From positions 372,001 through 436,000 of the forward strand of contig NZ_JAFBIL020000002.1 of the NCBI RefSeq assembly GCF_016809835.1: 64,000 nt of DNA, written 5' to 3'. Below, piece by piece: positions 49,948-60,576 of the stretch; position 1 is the first letter of the stretch, and the number at the start of each line of letters is the position of its first letter. The translations under genes were made by a program, and so were the position numbers. This DNA comes from Massilia soli. Lineage in GTDB: Bacteria > Pseudomonadota > Gammaproteobacteria > Burkholderiales > Burkholderiaceae_D. The notes below the pieces were generated by a model that saw nothing but the letters and a program-made list of their open reading frames with translations, did no database searches and was not told the origin of the DNA.

Positions 49948-51126
49948 CTAGATGGCGGCCAGTGCGTCTCGCAAATCCTGCCGCTGATCTCCCAGATCCT
50001 CCACGCCGACCGACAGCCGAATCAGGCTATCGCTGATCCCGAGCGCCGCGCGCTGCGCCGCCGGTATGGTCGCATGCGTCATCAACGCCGGATGCTCGAT
50101 CAGGCTCTCGACTCCGCCCAAACTCTCGGCCAGGGTGAACACCTCGCACCGTTCCAGAAACCGCCGCGCACCCGCAAGATCGGTATCGAGCTCGATCGAG
50201 ATAATCCCGCCATACCCGTTCATCTGCCGTCTGGCCAGCGCATGCTGCGGATGCGACTCCAGCCCCGGGTAGTACACCTTGCGCACCTTCGGCTCGCGCT
50301 CGAGCCACTGCGCCAGCGCCAGGCTGTTGGCACAGCTGCGCTCCAGCCGCAACGCCAGCGTCTTAATCCCGCGTAAAACCAGGAAGCTGTCGAACGGTCC
50401 CTGGATCGCTCCCACCGAATTTTGCAGGAAGCCCAGCTGCTCGCACCAGTCGCGCTGATGCAGCTCGGCGCCCACCACCGCGATCCCTCCGATCACGTCG
50501 GAGTGCCCGTTCATGTACTTGGTCGTCGAGTGCACCACGATGTCGATCCCGGCTTCGAGCGGACGCTGTACGATCGGGCTGGCAAAGGTGTTGTCGCACA
50601 CCGAGATGATCCCGCGCTCGCGGCAGATCTTCGCAATCGCCGCCAGGTCCGCGAGCTTGAGCATCGGGTTGGTCGGCGTTTCCACCCACAGCATGCGCGT
50701 CTCCGGCCGCAGCGCCGCCAGCAGCGCGTCGATCGAGGTCAGGTCGACGTAGCTGAAGTCATGTCCCGCGCTGCGTCGGCGCACGCGCTCGAACAGGCGG
50801 TAGGTGCCGCCGTACATGTCGTCGCCCGCGATGATGTGCGAGCCGCTGTCGGCCAGCTCCAGCACCGTCGATATCGCCGCCAGGCCGGATGCGAACGCAA
50901 ACGCCTGGGCGCCGCTTTCGAGGTCCGCCACGCAGCGCTCCAGCGCCCAGCGCGTCGGATTGTGCGAGCGCCCGTAGTCGAGGCCCTTGTGTACGCCGGG
51001 ACTCTGCTGCGCAAAGGTGGAGGTCGCGTAAATCGGCGGCATCACCGCGCCGGTGGCAGGGTCCGGAGACTGGCCGCCGTGGATCACGCGGGTGGCGATA
51101 TGCTTTTTGCTGGCGGAGTCGTTCAC
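49948..51126 (-). CDS. cystathionine gamma-lyase/synthase-type PLP enzyme
   Basis: This 392-residue enzyme of the Cys/Met metabolism PLP family has YGRSHNPTRWALE, the phosphate-binding FASGLAAI, and the Schiff-base lysine in HSTTKYMNGHSD. It is coupled to a cystathionine beta-synthase gene upstream, so the reverse-transsulfuration gamma-lyase role (cystathionine to cysteine) is likely; gamma-synthase activity cannot be excluded. The start is GTG at 51126, overlapping the upstream stop (GTGA). Confidence 0.9.
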   Translation of the reverse strand: MNDSASKKHIATRVIHGGQSPDPATGAVMPPIYATSTFAQQSPGVHKGLDYGRSHNPTRWALERCVADLESGAQAFAFASGLAAISTVLELADSGSHIIAGDDMYGGTYRLFERVRRRSAGHDFSYVDLTSIDALLAALRPETRMLWVETPTNPMLKLADLAAIAKICRERGIISVCDNTFASPIVQRPLEAGIDIVVHSTTKYMNGHSDVIGGIAVVGAELHQRDWCEQLGFLQNSVGAIQGPFDSFLVLRGIKTLALRLERSCANSLALAQWLEREPKVRKVYYPGLESHPQHALARRQMNGYGGIISIELDTDLAGARRFLERCEVFTLAESLGGVESLIEHPALMTHATIPAAQRAALGISDSLIRLSVGVEDLGDQRQDLRDALAAI

Positions 51127-52499
51127 GATAGTGTCCTGCGCAGGTGGTTGAGAAGGTCGAAGCGCGTGATCAATCCGTAGAAGTGGCCGTCGTCGGTAAT
51201 CACCGCCGTCAGTCCCTGGTCGATGATGTCGCGCAGCTGTTCCATGCTGGCCGCCGGCCGCAGCGTGCGTAGCTGCGCCGTCATCGTGTCGCTGACCAGG
51301 CTGGAGAATTTTGCCTGCGCGGTGGTCACGTGCAGCAGCAGGTCAGACTCGTCGATGATGCCGGCCAGGCGGCCATTGTCAATCACCGGCAGTTGCGCCA
51401 GGTCGGCGCTGCGCATGCGGTTGAACGCGGTAAGCAGGTTGTCGCCCGGCGCCACGGTGACCACTTCACCTTCGTCGTAGCGGCGGCCGATCAGGTCGCG
51501 CAGGTCGCCGAGGAGAGGTCGCTTGAGCAGGCCCTGGTCGACCATCCAGCCGTCGCTGTACACCTTGGTGAGATAGCGGGTGCCGGTGTCGCATACAAAG
51601 GTGGCCACGCGCTTGGGCGCCGTCTGCGCGCGGCAGTAGCGCAGCGCGGCCGCCAGCAGCGTGCCGGTGGACGACCCGGCCAGGATGCCTTCCTCGCGCA
51701 GCAGAAGGCGCGCGCTCTGGAAGCTCTCCTCGTCGCTGATGGTAAAGGCGTGGCTCACGTGCGACAGGTCGGCGATGCCCGGGATGAAGTCCTCGCCGAT
51801 GCCCTCGACCGCCCACGATCCTGACACCTGCGACACCTTGCCGGTGTCGACATACTCGGCGAGGATCGAGCCTTTCGGATCGGCCAGCACGAACTCCATC
51901 TCCGGATGCACTGCGCTGAAGTAGCGCGACAGGCCGGTGAGCGTGCCGCCCGAGCCGACGCCAACCACCACCGCGTCGAGCCGTTCGCCGCTTTGCCGCC
52001 ACAACTCGGGGCCCGTGGTCGACTCGTGCGCGTACGGGTTGGCCTGGTTGTTGAACTGGTCGGCGAACCAGGCGCCGGGAATCTCGCGCGCCAGCCGCGC
52101 CGCGTAGTCCTGGTAGTACTCGGGATGACCCTTGCCGACGTCCGAACGGGTCAGGTGAATCTCGGCGCCGAGCGCCTTCAGGTGCAGCACCTTCTCGATC
52201 GCCATTTTGTCCGGCACCACCAGCACCACGCGGTAGCCCTTGATGCGGGCGACCAGCGCCAGGCCGATGCCGGTGTTGCCCGCTGTCGCCTCAACGACCG
52301 TGCCGCCCGGGAGCAGCGCGCCATCCATCTCGGCTTTCTCGATCATCGCGCGGCCAATCCGGTCCTTGATCGAGCCGCCGGGGTTTTGACATTCGAGTTT
52401 CAGGAACAGCTGGCAGGGGCCAGTGTCGATGCGGGTTACCTCGACCAGGGGCGTGTTGCCGATCATCGAAAACAGCGCCGGTTGCGGAGTCAGTGCCAT
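51123..52499 (-). CDS. cystathionine beta-synthase
   Basis: This 458-residue enzyme has a PLP-dependent beta-synthase domain (residues 1-320; NPGGSIKDRIGRAMIEKA with the PLP lysine, EATAGNTGIGLA, and the glycine-rich GSGGTLTG), followed by two CBS domains (about 335-455). It joins serine and homocysteine into cystathionine. With the coupled downstream gene it forms a reverse-transsulfuration pair making cysteine from homocysteine. The CBS domains may bind adenosyl ligands. Its start at 52499 faces a 125-base gap before prpR with no other recognised feature. Confidence 0.93.
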   Translation of the reverse strand: MALTPQPALFSMIGNTPLVEVTRIDTGPCQLFLKLECQNPGGSIKDRIGRAMIEKAEMDGALLPGGTVVEATAGNTGIGLALVARIKGYRVVLVVPDKMAIEKVLHLKALGAEIHLTRSDVGKGHPEYYQDYAARLAREIPGAWFADQFNNQANPYAHESTTGPELWRQSGERLDAVVVGVGSGGTLTGLSRYFSAVHPEMEFVLADPKGSILAEYVDTGKVSQVSGSWAVEGIGEDFIPGIADLSHVSHAFTISDEESFQSARLLLREEGILAGSSTGTLLAAALRYCRAQTAPKRVATFVCDTGTRYLTKVYSDGWMVDQGLLKRPLLGDLRDLIGRRYDEGEVVTVAPGDNLLTAFNRMRSADLAQLPVIDNGRLAGIIDESDLLLHVTTAQAKFSSLVSDTMTAQLRTLRPAASMEQLRDIIDQGLTAVITDDGHFYGLITRFDLLNHLRRTLS

Positions 52500-52624
52500 C
52501 GTGTTTCTCCAGGGCCAAAAGTTGAGCCGAGGAATGGCCCCGGCGGAATATCTGGACGATTCTGCGCTGATTCAGGGTAGTCCGTATTGACGCGAAGGGA
52601 AGCGGAACCTGTTGGATGTGCTAG

Positions 52625-54235
<1,611 letters not shown>

Positions 54236-54264
54236 GTTTCAATTTTAACGCATCTGTTCCACTG

Positions 54265-54280
54265 CGTTTCAAATGAAACG
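54265..54280. promoter_or_regulatory. candidate PrpR binding palindrome
   Basis: CGTTTCAAATGAAACG has perfect 7-bp arms around AA. Further TGTTTCA/TGAAACA half-sites occur at 54235-54241 and 54286-54292. The palindrome lies about 100 bases upstream of the sigma-54 promoter, the usual position for an enhancer-binding protein. Confidence 0.65.
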
Positions 54281-54366
54281 TTATATGAAACATGCAACCA
54301 CCGTTCTTTTTCTTGTTTTTCGGCTAGTACGTTGATTTTTTGGCGTTATCGGGCACTCACAGTGCA

Positions 54367-54382
54367 TGGCACGTACCTTGCA
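54367..54382 (+). promoter_or_regulatory. sigma-54 promoter of the prp operon
   Basis: TGGCACGTACCTTGCA is a perfect match to the sigma-54 consensus, with -24 GG at 54368-54369 and -12 GC at 54380-54381. Transcription should begin near 54393, leaving a leader of about 37 bases before prpB. Confidence 0.92.
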
Positions 54383-54429
54383 ATACATAAGCATTACCGT
54401 CACCGATGCAACACTACAGGGGAGTACTA

Positions 54430-55314
54430 ATGAAAGAATCACCAGGCGCGCTGTTCCGCCGCGCAGTGCAGGAAGAATCGCCGTTGCAGGTTGTCGGCGC
54501 CATCAACGCCAATCACGCACTGCTCGCCAAGCGCGCGGGCTTCCGCGCGATCTATCTCTCCGGCGGCGGTGTCGCCGCCGGCTCGCTCGGACTGCCGGAC
54601 CTGGGCATCTCGAACCTCGACGACGTGCTCACCGACGTACGCCGCATCACCGACGTGTGCGACCTGCCGCTGCTGGTCGACGTCGATACCGGCTTCGGCT
54701 CGTCGGCTTTCAACGTCGCGCGCACCGTCAAATCGATGATCAAGTTCGGCGCCGCCGCGATGCACATCGAAGACCAGGTCGGGGCCAAGCGCTGCGGCCA
54801 CCGCCCGGGCAAGGAAATCGTCTCCAAGCAGGAGATGGTCGACCGCATCAAGGCAGCGGTGGACGCGCGCACCGACGACAGCTTCGTCATCATGGCGCGC
54901 ACCGACGCGCTGGCCGTTGAAGGACTGGACGCCGCGATCGAGCGCATTGCCGCCTGCGTCGAAGCCGGCGCCGACATGGTGTTCCCCGAAGCGATCACCG
55001 ACCTGGCCATGTACTCGCAGTTTGCCAAAGCGGTCAAGGTGCCGGTCCTCGCCAACATTACCGAATTCGGCGCGACCCCGCTGTTTACAACCGAAGAACT
55101 GAAGGGCGCTGACGTTGGCCTGGTGCTGTACCCGCTGTCGGCGTTCCGCGCCATGAACAAGGCGGCGGAGAACGTCTACGGCGCTATCCGCCGCGACGGC
55201 ACCCAGAAGAACGTGGTCGACACCATGCAGACCCGGATGGAACTGTACGAGCGCATCAACTATCACGATTTCGAGCAGAAGCTCGACGCGCTGTTCGCAG
55301 CGCAGAAAAAATAA
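54430..55314 (+). CDS. prpB: 2-methylisocitrate lyase
   Basis: This 294-residue enzyme of the isocitrate lyase superfamily cleaves 2-methylisocitrate to pyruvate and succinate in the methylcitrate cycle. It has [18 protein letters not shown], the metal-site DVDTGFG, the catalytic [11 protein letters not shown], and [10 protein letters not shown]. The ATG at 54430 follows AGGGGAG. It is the first gene of the sigma-54-driven operon. Confidence 0.96.
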   Translation: MKESPGALFRRAVQEESPLQVVGAINANHALLAKRAGFRAIYLSGGGVAAGSLGLPDLGISNLDDVLTDVRRITDVCDLPLLVDVDTGFGSSAFNVARTVKSMIKFGAAAMHIEDQVGAKRCGHRPGKEIVSKQEMVDRIKAAVDARTDDSFVIMARTDALAVEGLDAAIERIAACVEAGADMVFPEAITDLAMYSQFAKAVKVPVLANITEFGATPLFTTEELKGADVGLVLYPLSAFRAMNKAAENVYGAIRRDGTQKNVVDTMQTRMELYERINYHDFEQKLDALFAAQKK

Positions 55315-55339
55315 TTTGCCGTTTACTGGAGATCCCAAC

Positions 55340-56497
55340 ATGAGTGAGCAACAAGCAGCACCAGGCTTCAAGCCAAAGAAATCGGTAGCACTGTCCGGCG
55401 TCGCCGCTGGCAATACCGCCCTGTGCTCGGTCGGCAAAACCGGCAATGACCTGCACTACCGCGGCTACGACATCCTCGACATCGCCGACAACTCGGAATT
55501 CGAAGAAATCGCCTACCTGCTGGTACACGGCAAGTTGCCCAATTCGGCCGAGCTGACCGGCTACAAAGCCAAGCTGAAATCGCTGCGCGGCCTGCCGCAG
55601 GCTGTCAAAGCGGCGCTTGAAGCGCTGCCGGCATCGAGCCATCCGATGGACGTGATGCGCACCGGCGTATCGACGCTGGGCTGCGTCCTGCCTGAAAAGG
55701 ACGACCACAACGCGCCAGGCGCGCGCGACATCGCCGACCGCCTGATGGCGTCGTTCGGCTCGATGCTGCTGTACTGGTACCACTTCAGCCACAACGGCAA
55801 GCGCATCGAGGTCGAGACCGACGACGACTCGATCGGCGGCCATTTCCTGCACCTGCTGCACGGCGTCAAGCCGCCAAAGAGCTGGGAAAAGGCGATGCAC
55901 ACCTCGCTGATCCTGTACGCCGAACACGAGTTCAACGCATCGACCTTTACCGCGCGCGTGATCGCCGGTACCGGTTCGGACATCCACTCGGCCATCACCG
56001 GCGCGATCGGCGCGCTGCGCGGGCCGAAGCACGGCGGCGCCAATGAAGTCGCGCTCGACATCCAGAAGCGCTACGAGAACCCGGACGAAGCCGAAGCCGA
56101 CATCCGCAACCGCGTCGCCAACAAGGAAGTCGTGATCGGCTTCGGCCACCCGGTGTACACGGTCTCCGACCCGCGCAACAAGGTGATCAAGGAAGTGGCG
56201 CGCTCGCTGTCGCGCGACGCAGGGTCGAACAAGATGTTCGACATCGCCGAACGCCTCGAGACCGTGATGTGGGACGTGAAGAAGATGTTCCCGAACCTCG
56301 ACTGGTTCTCGGCTGTGTCGTACCACATGATGGGCGTGCCGACCGCGATGTTCACGCCGCTGTTCGTCATCTCGCGCACCTCCGGATGGGCCGCGCACAT
56401 CATCGAGCAGCGTATCGACAACAAGATCATCCGCCCGAGCGCGAACTACGTCGGACCGGAAGACCTGCAATTCGTGCCGATTTCGGCCCGCAAGTAG
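55340..56497 (+). CDS. prpC: 2-methylcitrate synthase
   Basis: This 385-residue enzyme of the citrate synthase family condenses propionyl-CoA with oxaloacetate. It has [39 protein letters not shown] with the catalytic His, and [13 protein letters not shown]. Length (385) and context separate it from the citrate synthase of the TCA cycle. It follows prpB by 25 bases. A paired hairpin repeat lies between it and acnD. Confidence 0.95.
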   Translation: MSEQQAAPGFKPKKSVALSGVAAGNTALCSVGKTGNDLHYRGYDILDIADNSEFEEIAYLLVHGKLPNSAELTGYKAKLKSLRGLPQAVKAALEALPASSHPMDVMRTGVSTLGCVLPEKDDHNAPGARDIADRLMASFGSMLLYWYHFSHNGKRIEVETDDDSIGGHFLHLLHGVKPPKSWEKAMHTSLILYAEHEFNASTFTARVIAGTGSDIHSAITGAIGALRGPKHGGANEVALDIQKRYENPDEAEADIRNRVANKEVVIGFGHPVYTVSDPRNKVIKEVARSLSRDAGSNKMFDIAERLETVMWDVKKMFPNLDWFSAVSYHMMGVPTAMFTPLFVISRTSGWAAHIIEQRIDNKIIRPSANYVGPEDLQFVPISARK

Positions 56498-56502
56498 AAC
56501 TA

Positions 56503-56583
56503 CGTCGTTCCCGCGCAGGCGGGAACCTGCAGAAAGGTGGGCTAGCCACCTCCGCACAGGTTCCCGCTTTCGCGGGAACGACG
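56503..56583. repeat. dispersed REP-like paired hairpin element (81 bp) inside the prp operon
   Basis: CGTCGTTCCCGCGCAGGCGG and the inverted TTTCGCGGGAACGACG bound an 81-bp element between prpC and acnD. It is flanked closely by genes on both sides, so it is transcribed with the operon and could form stable mRNA hairpins. Confidence 0.82.
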
Positions 56584-56598
56584 CTTTGAGGAATAAAC

Positions 56599-59196
56599 AT
56601 GAACACTGGACACCGCAAACCCCTGCCGGGCACCAAGCTCGATTATTTCGACACCCGCGCCGCGGTCGAAGCCATCGAACCGGGCGCTTACGACAAGCTG
56701 CCGTACACCTCGCGCGTGCTGGCCGAGAACCTGGTGCGCCGCTGCGACCCGTTGATGCTGACCGCATCGCTCAAGCAGATCATCGAACGCAAGCGCGACC
56801 TGGACTTCCCGTGGTTCCCCGCGCGGGTAGTTTGCCACGACATCCTTGGCCAGACCGCGCTGGTCGACCTGGCCGGACTGCGTGACGCCATCGCCCTCGA
56901 AGGCGGCGATCCTTCCATGGTCAACCCGGTTGTGCCGACCCAGCTGGTGGTCGACCACTCGCTGGCAGTCGAGTGCGGGGGCTTCGATCCGGACGCGTTC
57001 GAGAAGAACCGCGCCATCGAAGACCGCCGCAACGAAGACCGCTTCGACTTCATCAACTGGACCAAGAAGGCGTTCAAAAACGTCGACGTGATCCCGCCAG
57101 GTAACGGCATCCTCCACCAGATCAACCTTGAGCGCATGTCGCCGGTGATCCAGGTGACCGGCAACGTCGCCTACCCGGACACCCTGGTCGGCACCGACTC
57201 GCACACCCCGATGGTGGACGCGCTTGGCGTGATCGCCATCGGCGTCGGCGGCCTCGAAGCGGAAAGCGTCATGCTCGGCCGCGCGTCGTACATGCGCCTG
57301 CCGGACATCATCGGCGTCGAGCTGACCGGCAAGCCGCAGCCTGGCATCACCGCCACCGATATCGTGCTGGCGCTGACGGAATTCCTGCGCGCGTCCAAAG
57401 TCGTTTCGTCGTACCTTGAGTTCTACGGCGTTGGCGCATCTCACCTGACGCTCGGCGACCGCGCCACCATCTCCAACATGGCGCCCGAATTCGGTTCGAC
57501 CGCGGCGATGTTCTACATCGACGAACAGACCATCAAGTACCTGAAGCTCACCGGCCGCGACGACGAACTGGTCAAGCTGGTCGAGACCTACGCCAAGGAA
57601 GCCGGCCTGTGGGCGGACAGCCTGAAGAGCGCCGAGTACGAGCGTACCCTCAGCTTCGACCTGTCCTCGGTGGTGCGTAACATCGCCGGTCCGTCGAACC
57701 CGCACAAGCGCGTGCCGACCTCGGAACTGGCAGCGCGCGGCATCAGCGGCGTCGTCGAGAACGAGCCGGGCCTGATGCCCGACGGCGCGGTGATCATCGC
57801 TGCCATCACCAGTTGCACCAACACCAACAACCCGCGCAACATGATCGCCGCTGGCCTCATCGCGCGCAACGCCAACAAGCTTGGCCTGGCGCGCAAGCCG
57901 TGGGTCAAGAGTTCGCTGGCGCCGGGCTCCAAGACGGTCGCCCTGTACCTGGAAGAAGCAGGGCTGATGGCCGAGCTGGAAAGCCTCGGCTTCGGCGTCG
58001 TGGCGTTTGCCTGCACCACCTGCAACGGCATGAGCGGCGCGCTCGATCCGGTGATCCAGCAAGAGATCATCGACCGCGACCTGTATTCCACCGCTGTCCT
58101 GTCGGGCAACCGCAACTTTGACGGCCGCATCCACCCTTACGCGAAACAGGCCTTCCTCGCATCGCCGCCGCTGGTGGTCGCCTACGCGATCGCCGGGACC
58201 ATCCGCTTCGACATCGAGAAGGATGTTCTCGGCCTCGACGCGAGCGGCCAGCCGATTCGACTGGCCGACATCTGGCCGACCGACGAAGAGATCGACGCCA
58301 TCGTGGAATCGAGCGTCAAGCCGGACCAGTTCCGCAAGGTCTACACGCCGATGTTCGCGGTACAGGTGGACAATGGCGAGAAGGTCAGCCCGCTGTACGA
58401 CTGGCGCGAGCAGAGCACCTACATCCGCCGTCCGCCGTACTGGGAAGGCGCGCTGGCCGGCGAGCGCTCGCTCACCGCCATGCGTCCGCTCGCGGTCCTG
58501 GGCGACAACATCACCACCGACCACCTGTCGCCATCGAACGCCATCATGCTTAACAGCGCGGCGGGCGAGTACCTGGCAAAGATGGGACTGCCGGAAGAAG
58601 ACTTCAACTCGTACGCCACGCACCGCGGCGACCACCTGACGGCGCAGCGCGCGACGTTTGCCAACCCGACCCTGGTCAATGAGATGGCGGTCGTCGACGG
58701 CAAGGTCAAGGCCGGCTCGCTGACGCGCGTTGAGCCGGAGGGCAAGGTCACGCGCATGTGGGAGGCGATCGAGACCTACATGGAACGCAAGCAGCCTTTG
58801 ATCATCATCGCCGGCGCCGATTATGGCCAGGGCTCGTCGCGCGACTGGGCGGCCAAGGGCGTGCGGCTGGCGGGTGTCGAGGCGATCGTCGCTGAAGGCT
58901 TCGAGCGCATCCACCGCACCAACCTGGTCGGGATGGGCGTGCTGCCGCTGGAGTTCATGGCCGGTGTGAATCGCCTGACCCTGGGGCTGGACGGCACCGA
59001 GACGTATGACGTGATCGGCGAGCGCACGCCGCGTGCGAACTTGACGCTGGTCGTCAACCGCAAGAACGGCGAGCGGCTTGAAGTGGCGGTGACGTGCAGG
59101 CTCGATACCGCCGAAGAGGTGTCGATCTATGAAGCGGGCGGCGTGCTGCAGCGCTTCGCGCAGGACTTCCTCGCGTCGTCGGTCAAGGCGGCTTAA
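56599..59196 (+). CDS. acnD: Fe/S-dependent 2-methylcitrate dehydratase
   Basis: This 865-residue aconitase-family enzyme has the iron-sulfur cysteine motif CTSCTN-like SCTNTNNPRN, CTTCNGMSG, and the swivel-domain GADYGQGSSRDWAAKG. It dehydrates 2-methylcitrate and replaces PrpD in this pathway variant. It requires PrpF, encoded next. The family is about 860 residues. The ATG at 56599 follows GAGGAATAAAC. Confidence 0.95.
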   Translation: MNTGHRKPLPGTKLDYFDTRAAVEAIEPGAYDKLPYTSRVLAENLVRRCDPLMLTASLKQIIERKRDLDFPWFPARVVCHDILGQTALVDLAGLRDAIALEGGDPSMVNPVVPTQLVVDHSLAVECGGFDPDAFEKNRAIEDRRNEDRFDFINWTKKAFKNVDVIPPGNGILHQINLERMSPVIQVTGNVAYPDTLVGTDSHTPMVDALGVIAIGVGGLEAESVMLGRASYMRLPDIIGVELTGKPQPGITATDIVLALTEFLRASKVVSSYLEFYGVGASHLTLGDRATISNMAPEFGSTAAMFYIDEQTIKYLKLTGRDDELVKLVETYAKEAGLWADSLKSAEYERTLSFDLSSVVRNIAGPSNPHKRVPTSELAARGISGVVENEPGLMPDGAVIIAAITSCTNTNNPRNMIAAGLIARNANKLGLARKPWVKSSLAPGSKTVALYLEEAGLMAELESLGFGVVAFACTTCNGMSGALDPVIQQEIIDRDLYSTAVLSGNRNFDGRIHPYAKQAFLASPPLVVAYAIAGTIRFDIEKDVLGLDASGQPIRLADIWPTDEEIDAIVESSVKPDQFRKVYTPMFAVQVDNGEKVSPLYDWREQSTYIRRPPYWEGALAGERSLTAMRPLAVLGDNITTDHLSPSNAIMLNSAAGEYLAKMGLPEEDFNSYATHRGDHLTAQRATFANPTLVNEMAVVDGKVKAGSLTRVEPEGKVTRMWEAIETYMERKQPLIIIAGADYGQGSSRDWAAKGVRLAGVEAIVAEGFERIHRTNLVGMGVLPLEFMAGVNRLTLGLDGTETYDVIGERTPRANLTLVVNRKNGERLEVAVTCRLDTAEEVSIYEAGGVLQRFAQDFLASSVKAA

Positions 59197-59210
59197 GGCT
59201 GGCAACAACG

Positions 59211-59241
59211 GCGGGTGCGGCCGATGCCGCATCCGCCGAAC
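59211..59241. repeat. hairpin repeat of a second family
   Basis: GCGGGTGCGG and CCGCATCCGC form a 10-bp stem (one G-T pair) with loop CCGATG, followed by CGAAC. A related hairpin with the same CATCCGCCGAAC end is at 63461-63497. It is placed between acnD and prpF. Confidence 0.5.
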
Positions 59242-59253
59242 ACAGGACTTCAC

Positions 59254-60441
59254 ATGACCCACCCACCACAAATCAAAATCCCCGCCACCTACATGCGTGG
59301 CGGTACCAGCAAGGGCGTATTCTTCCGCCTGCAAGACCTGCCGCAACCGGCGCAGCTGCCTGGCGCCGCGCGCGACGCGCTGCTGCTGCGCGTGATCGGC
59401 AGCCCCGACCCCTACGGCAAGCAGATCGACGGCATGGGCGGCGCCACCTCCAGCACCAGCAAGGCCGTGATCCTGTCGCGCAGCAGCAAGGAAGGCCACG
59501 ACGTCGACTACCTGTTCGGCCAGGTCGCCATCGACAAGGCCTTCGTCGACTGGAGCGGCAACTGCGGCAACCTGTCGGCGGCGGTCGGCTCGTTCGCCAT
59601 CAGCAGCGGCATGCTCGATCCGGCGCTCATTCCGGACAACGGCATCGCCACCGTGCGCATCTGGCAGGCCAATATCGGCAAGACCATCATCGCGCATGTG
59701 CCGATCACCGGCGGCGAAGTGCAGGAAACCGGCGAATTCGCGCTCGACGGCGTCACCTTCCCGGCGGCCGAAGTGCAGCTTGAATTCATGGACCCGGCGG
59801 CCGAAGAAGGCGAGGGCGGCTCGATGTTCCCGACCGGGAACCTGATCGACGATCTCGACGTGCCTGGCATCGGCACCTTCAAGGCCACCATGATCAATGC
59901 CGGCATCCCGACCATCTTCCTCAACGCGGCCGACATCGGCTACACCGGCACCGAGCTGCAGGATGCGATCAACAGCGATCCAGCGGCGCTGGCGCGCTTT
60001 GAAACCATTCGCGCCCACGGCGCGGTGCGCATGGGCCTGATCAAGCATGTGGCTGAAGCGGCGAAGCTGCAGCATACGCCGAAGGTGGCCTTCGTCGCGC
60101 CGCCGGCTGCGTACGTGTCTTCCAGCGGCAAAGAGGTATCGACCATCGACACCGACCTGCTGGTGCGCGCCATGTCGATGGGGAAGCTGCACCATGCGAT
60201 GATGGGCACCGCGGCCGTCGCGATCGGCACCGCGGCCGCCATTCCAGGCACGCTGGTGAACCTGGCTGCAGGCGGCGGCTCGCCCAATGCGGTGCGCTTT
60301 GGCCATCCATCGGGCACCTTGCGGGTCGGCGCACAGGCCACTTTCAGCAATGGCGAATGGAGCGTCAAGAAGGCGATCATGAGCCGCAGCGCGCGTGTGC
60401 TGATGGAAGGCTGGGTGCGCGTCCCCGGCGACGCGTTCTAG
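59254..60441 (+). CDS. prpF: 2-methylaconitate cis-trans isomerase
   Basis: This 395-residue protein of the diaminopimelate-epimerase fold acts with AcnD in the methylcitrate cycle. It has PATYMRGGTSKGVFFR at the start, the catalytic-region DWSGNCGNLSAAVG with its Cys, and FGHPSGTLRVGA near the end. The ATG at 59254 follows AGGACTTC. It ends the operon; no clear terminator follows. Confidence 0.95.
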   Translation: MTHPPQIKIPATYMRGGTSKGVFFRLQDLPQPAQLPGAARDALLLRVIGSPDPYGKQIDGMGGATSSTSKAVILSRSSKEGHDVDYLFGQVAIDKAFVDWSGNCGNLSAAVGSFAISSGMLDPALIPDNGIATVRIWQANIGKTIIAHVPITGGEVQETGEFALDGVTFPAAEVQLEFMDPAAEEGEGGSMFPTGNLIDDLDVPGIGTFKATMINAGIPTIFLNAADIGYTGTELQDAINSDPAALARFETIRAHGAVRMGLIKHVAEAAKLQHTPKVAFVAPPAAYVSSSGKEVSTIDTDLLVRAMSMGKLHHAMMGTAAVAIGTAAAIPGTLVNLAAGGGSPNAVRFGHPSGTLRVGAQATFSNGEWSVKKAIMSRSARVLMEGWVRVPGDAF

Positions 60442-60576
60442 GCATCGGGGCGGCTGTCGTTTATCGGGCCGCAGCTGATGTAATTCTGGTAATTTTGCGA
60501 TTTTTCCGGCATTTGTGGTTTATGATCCAGACTGAAGCTGCCCGCTATAGAGGCAGTACTTATTACAGTGTGGGAC

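Noticed and set aside
56542-60306. Long antisense open frame opposite acnD and prpF
   Set aside because: The plus-strand genes are unmistakable, and the antisense translation is low-complexity His/Arg/Val/Asp-rich sequence typical of shadow frames.
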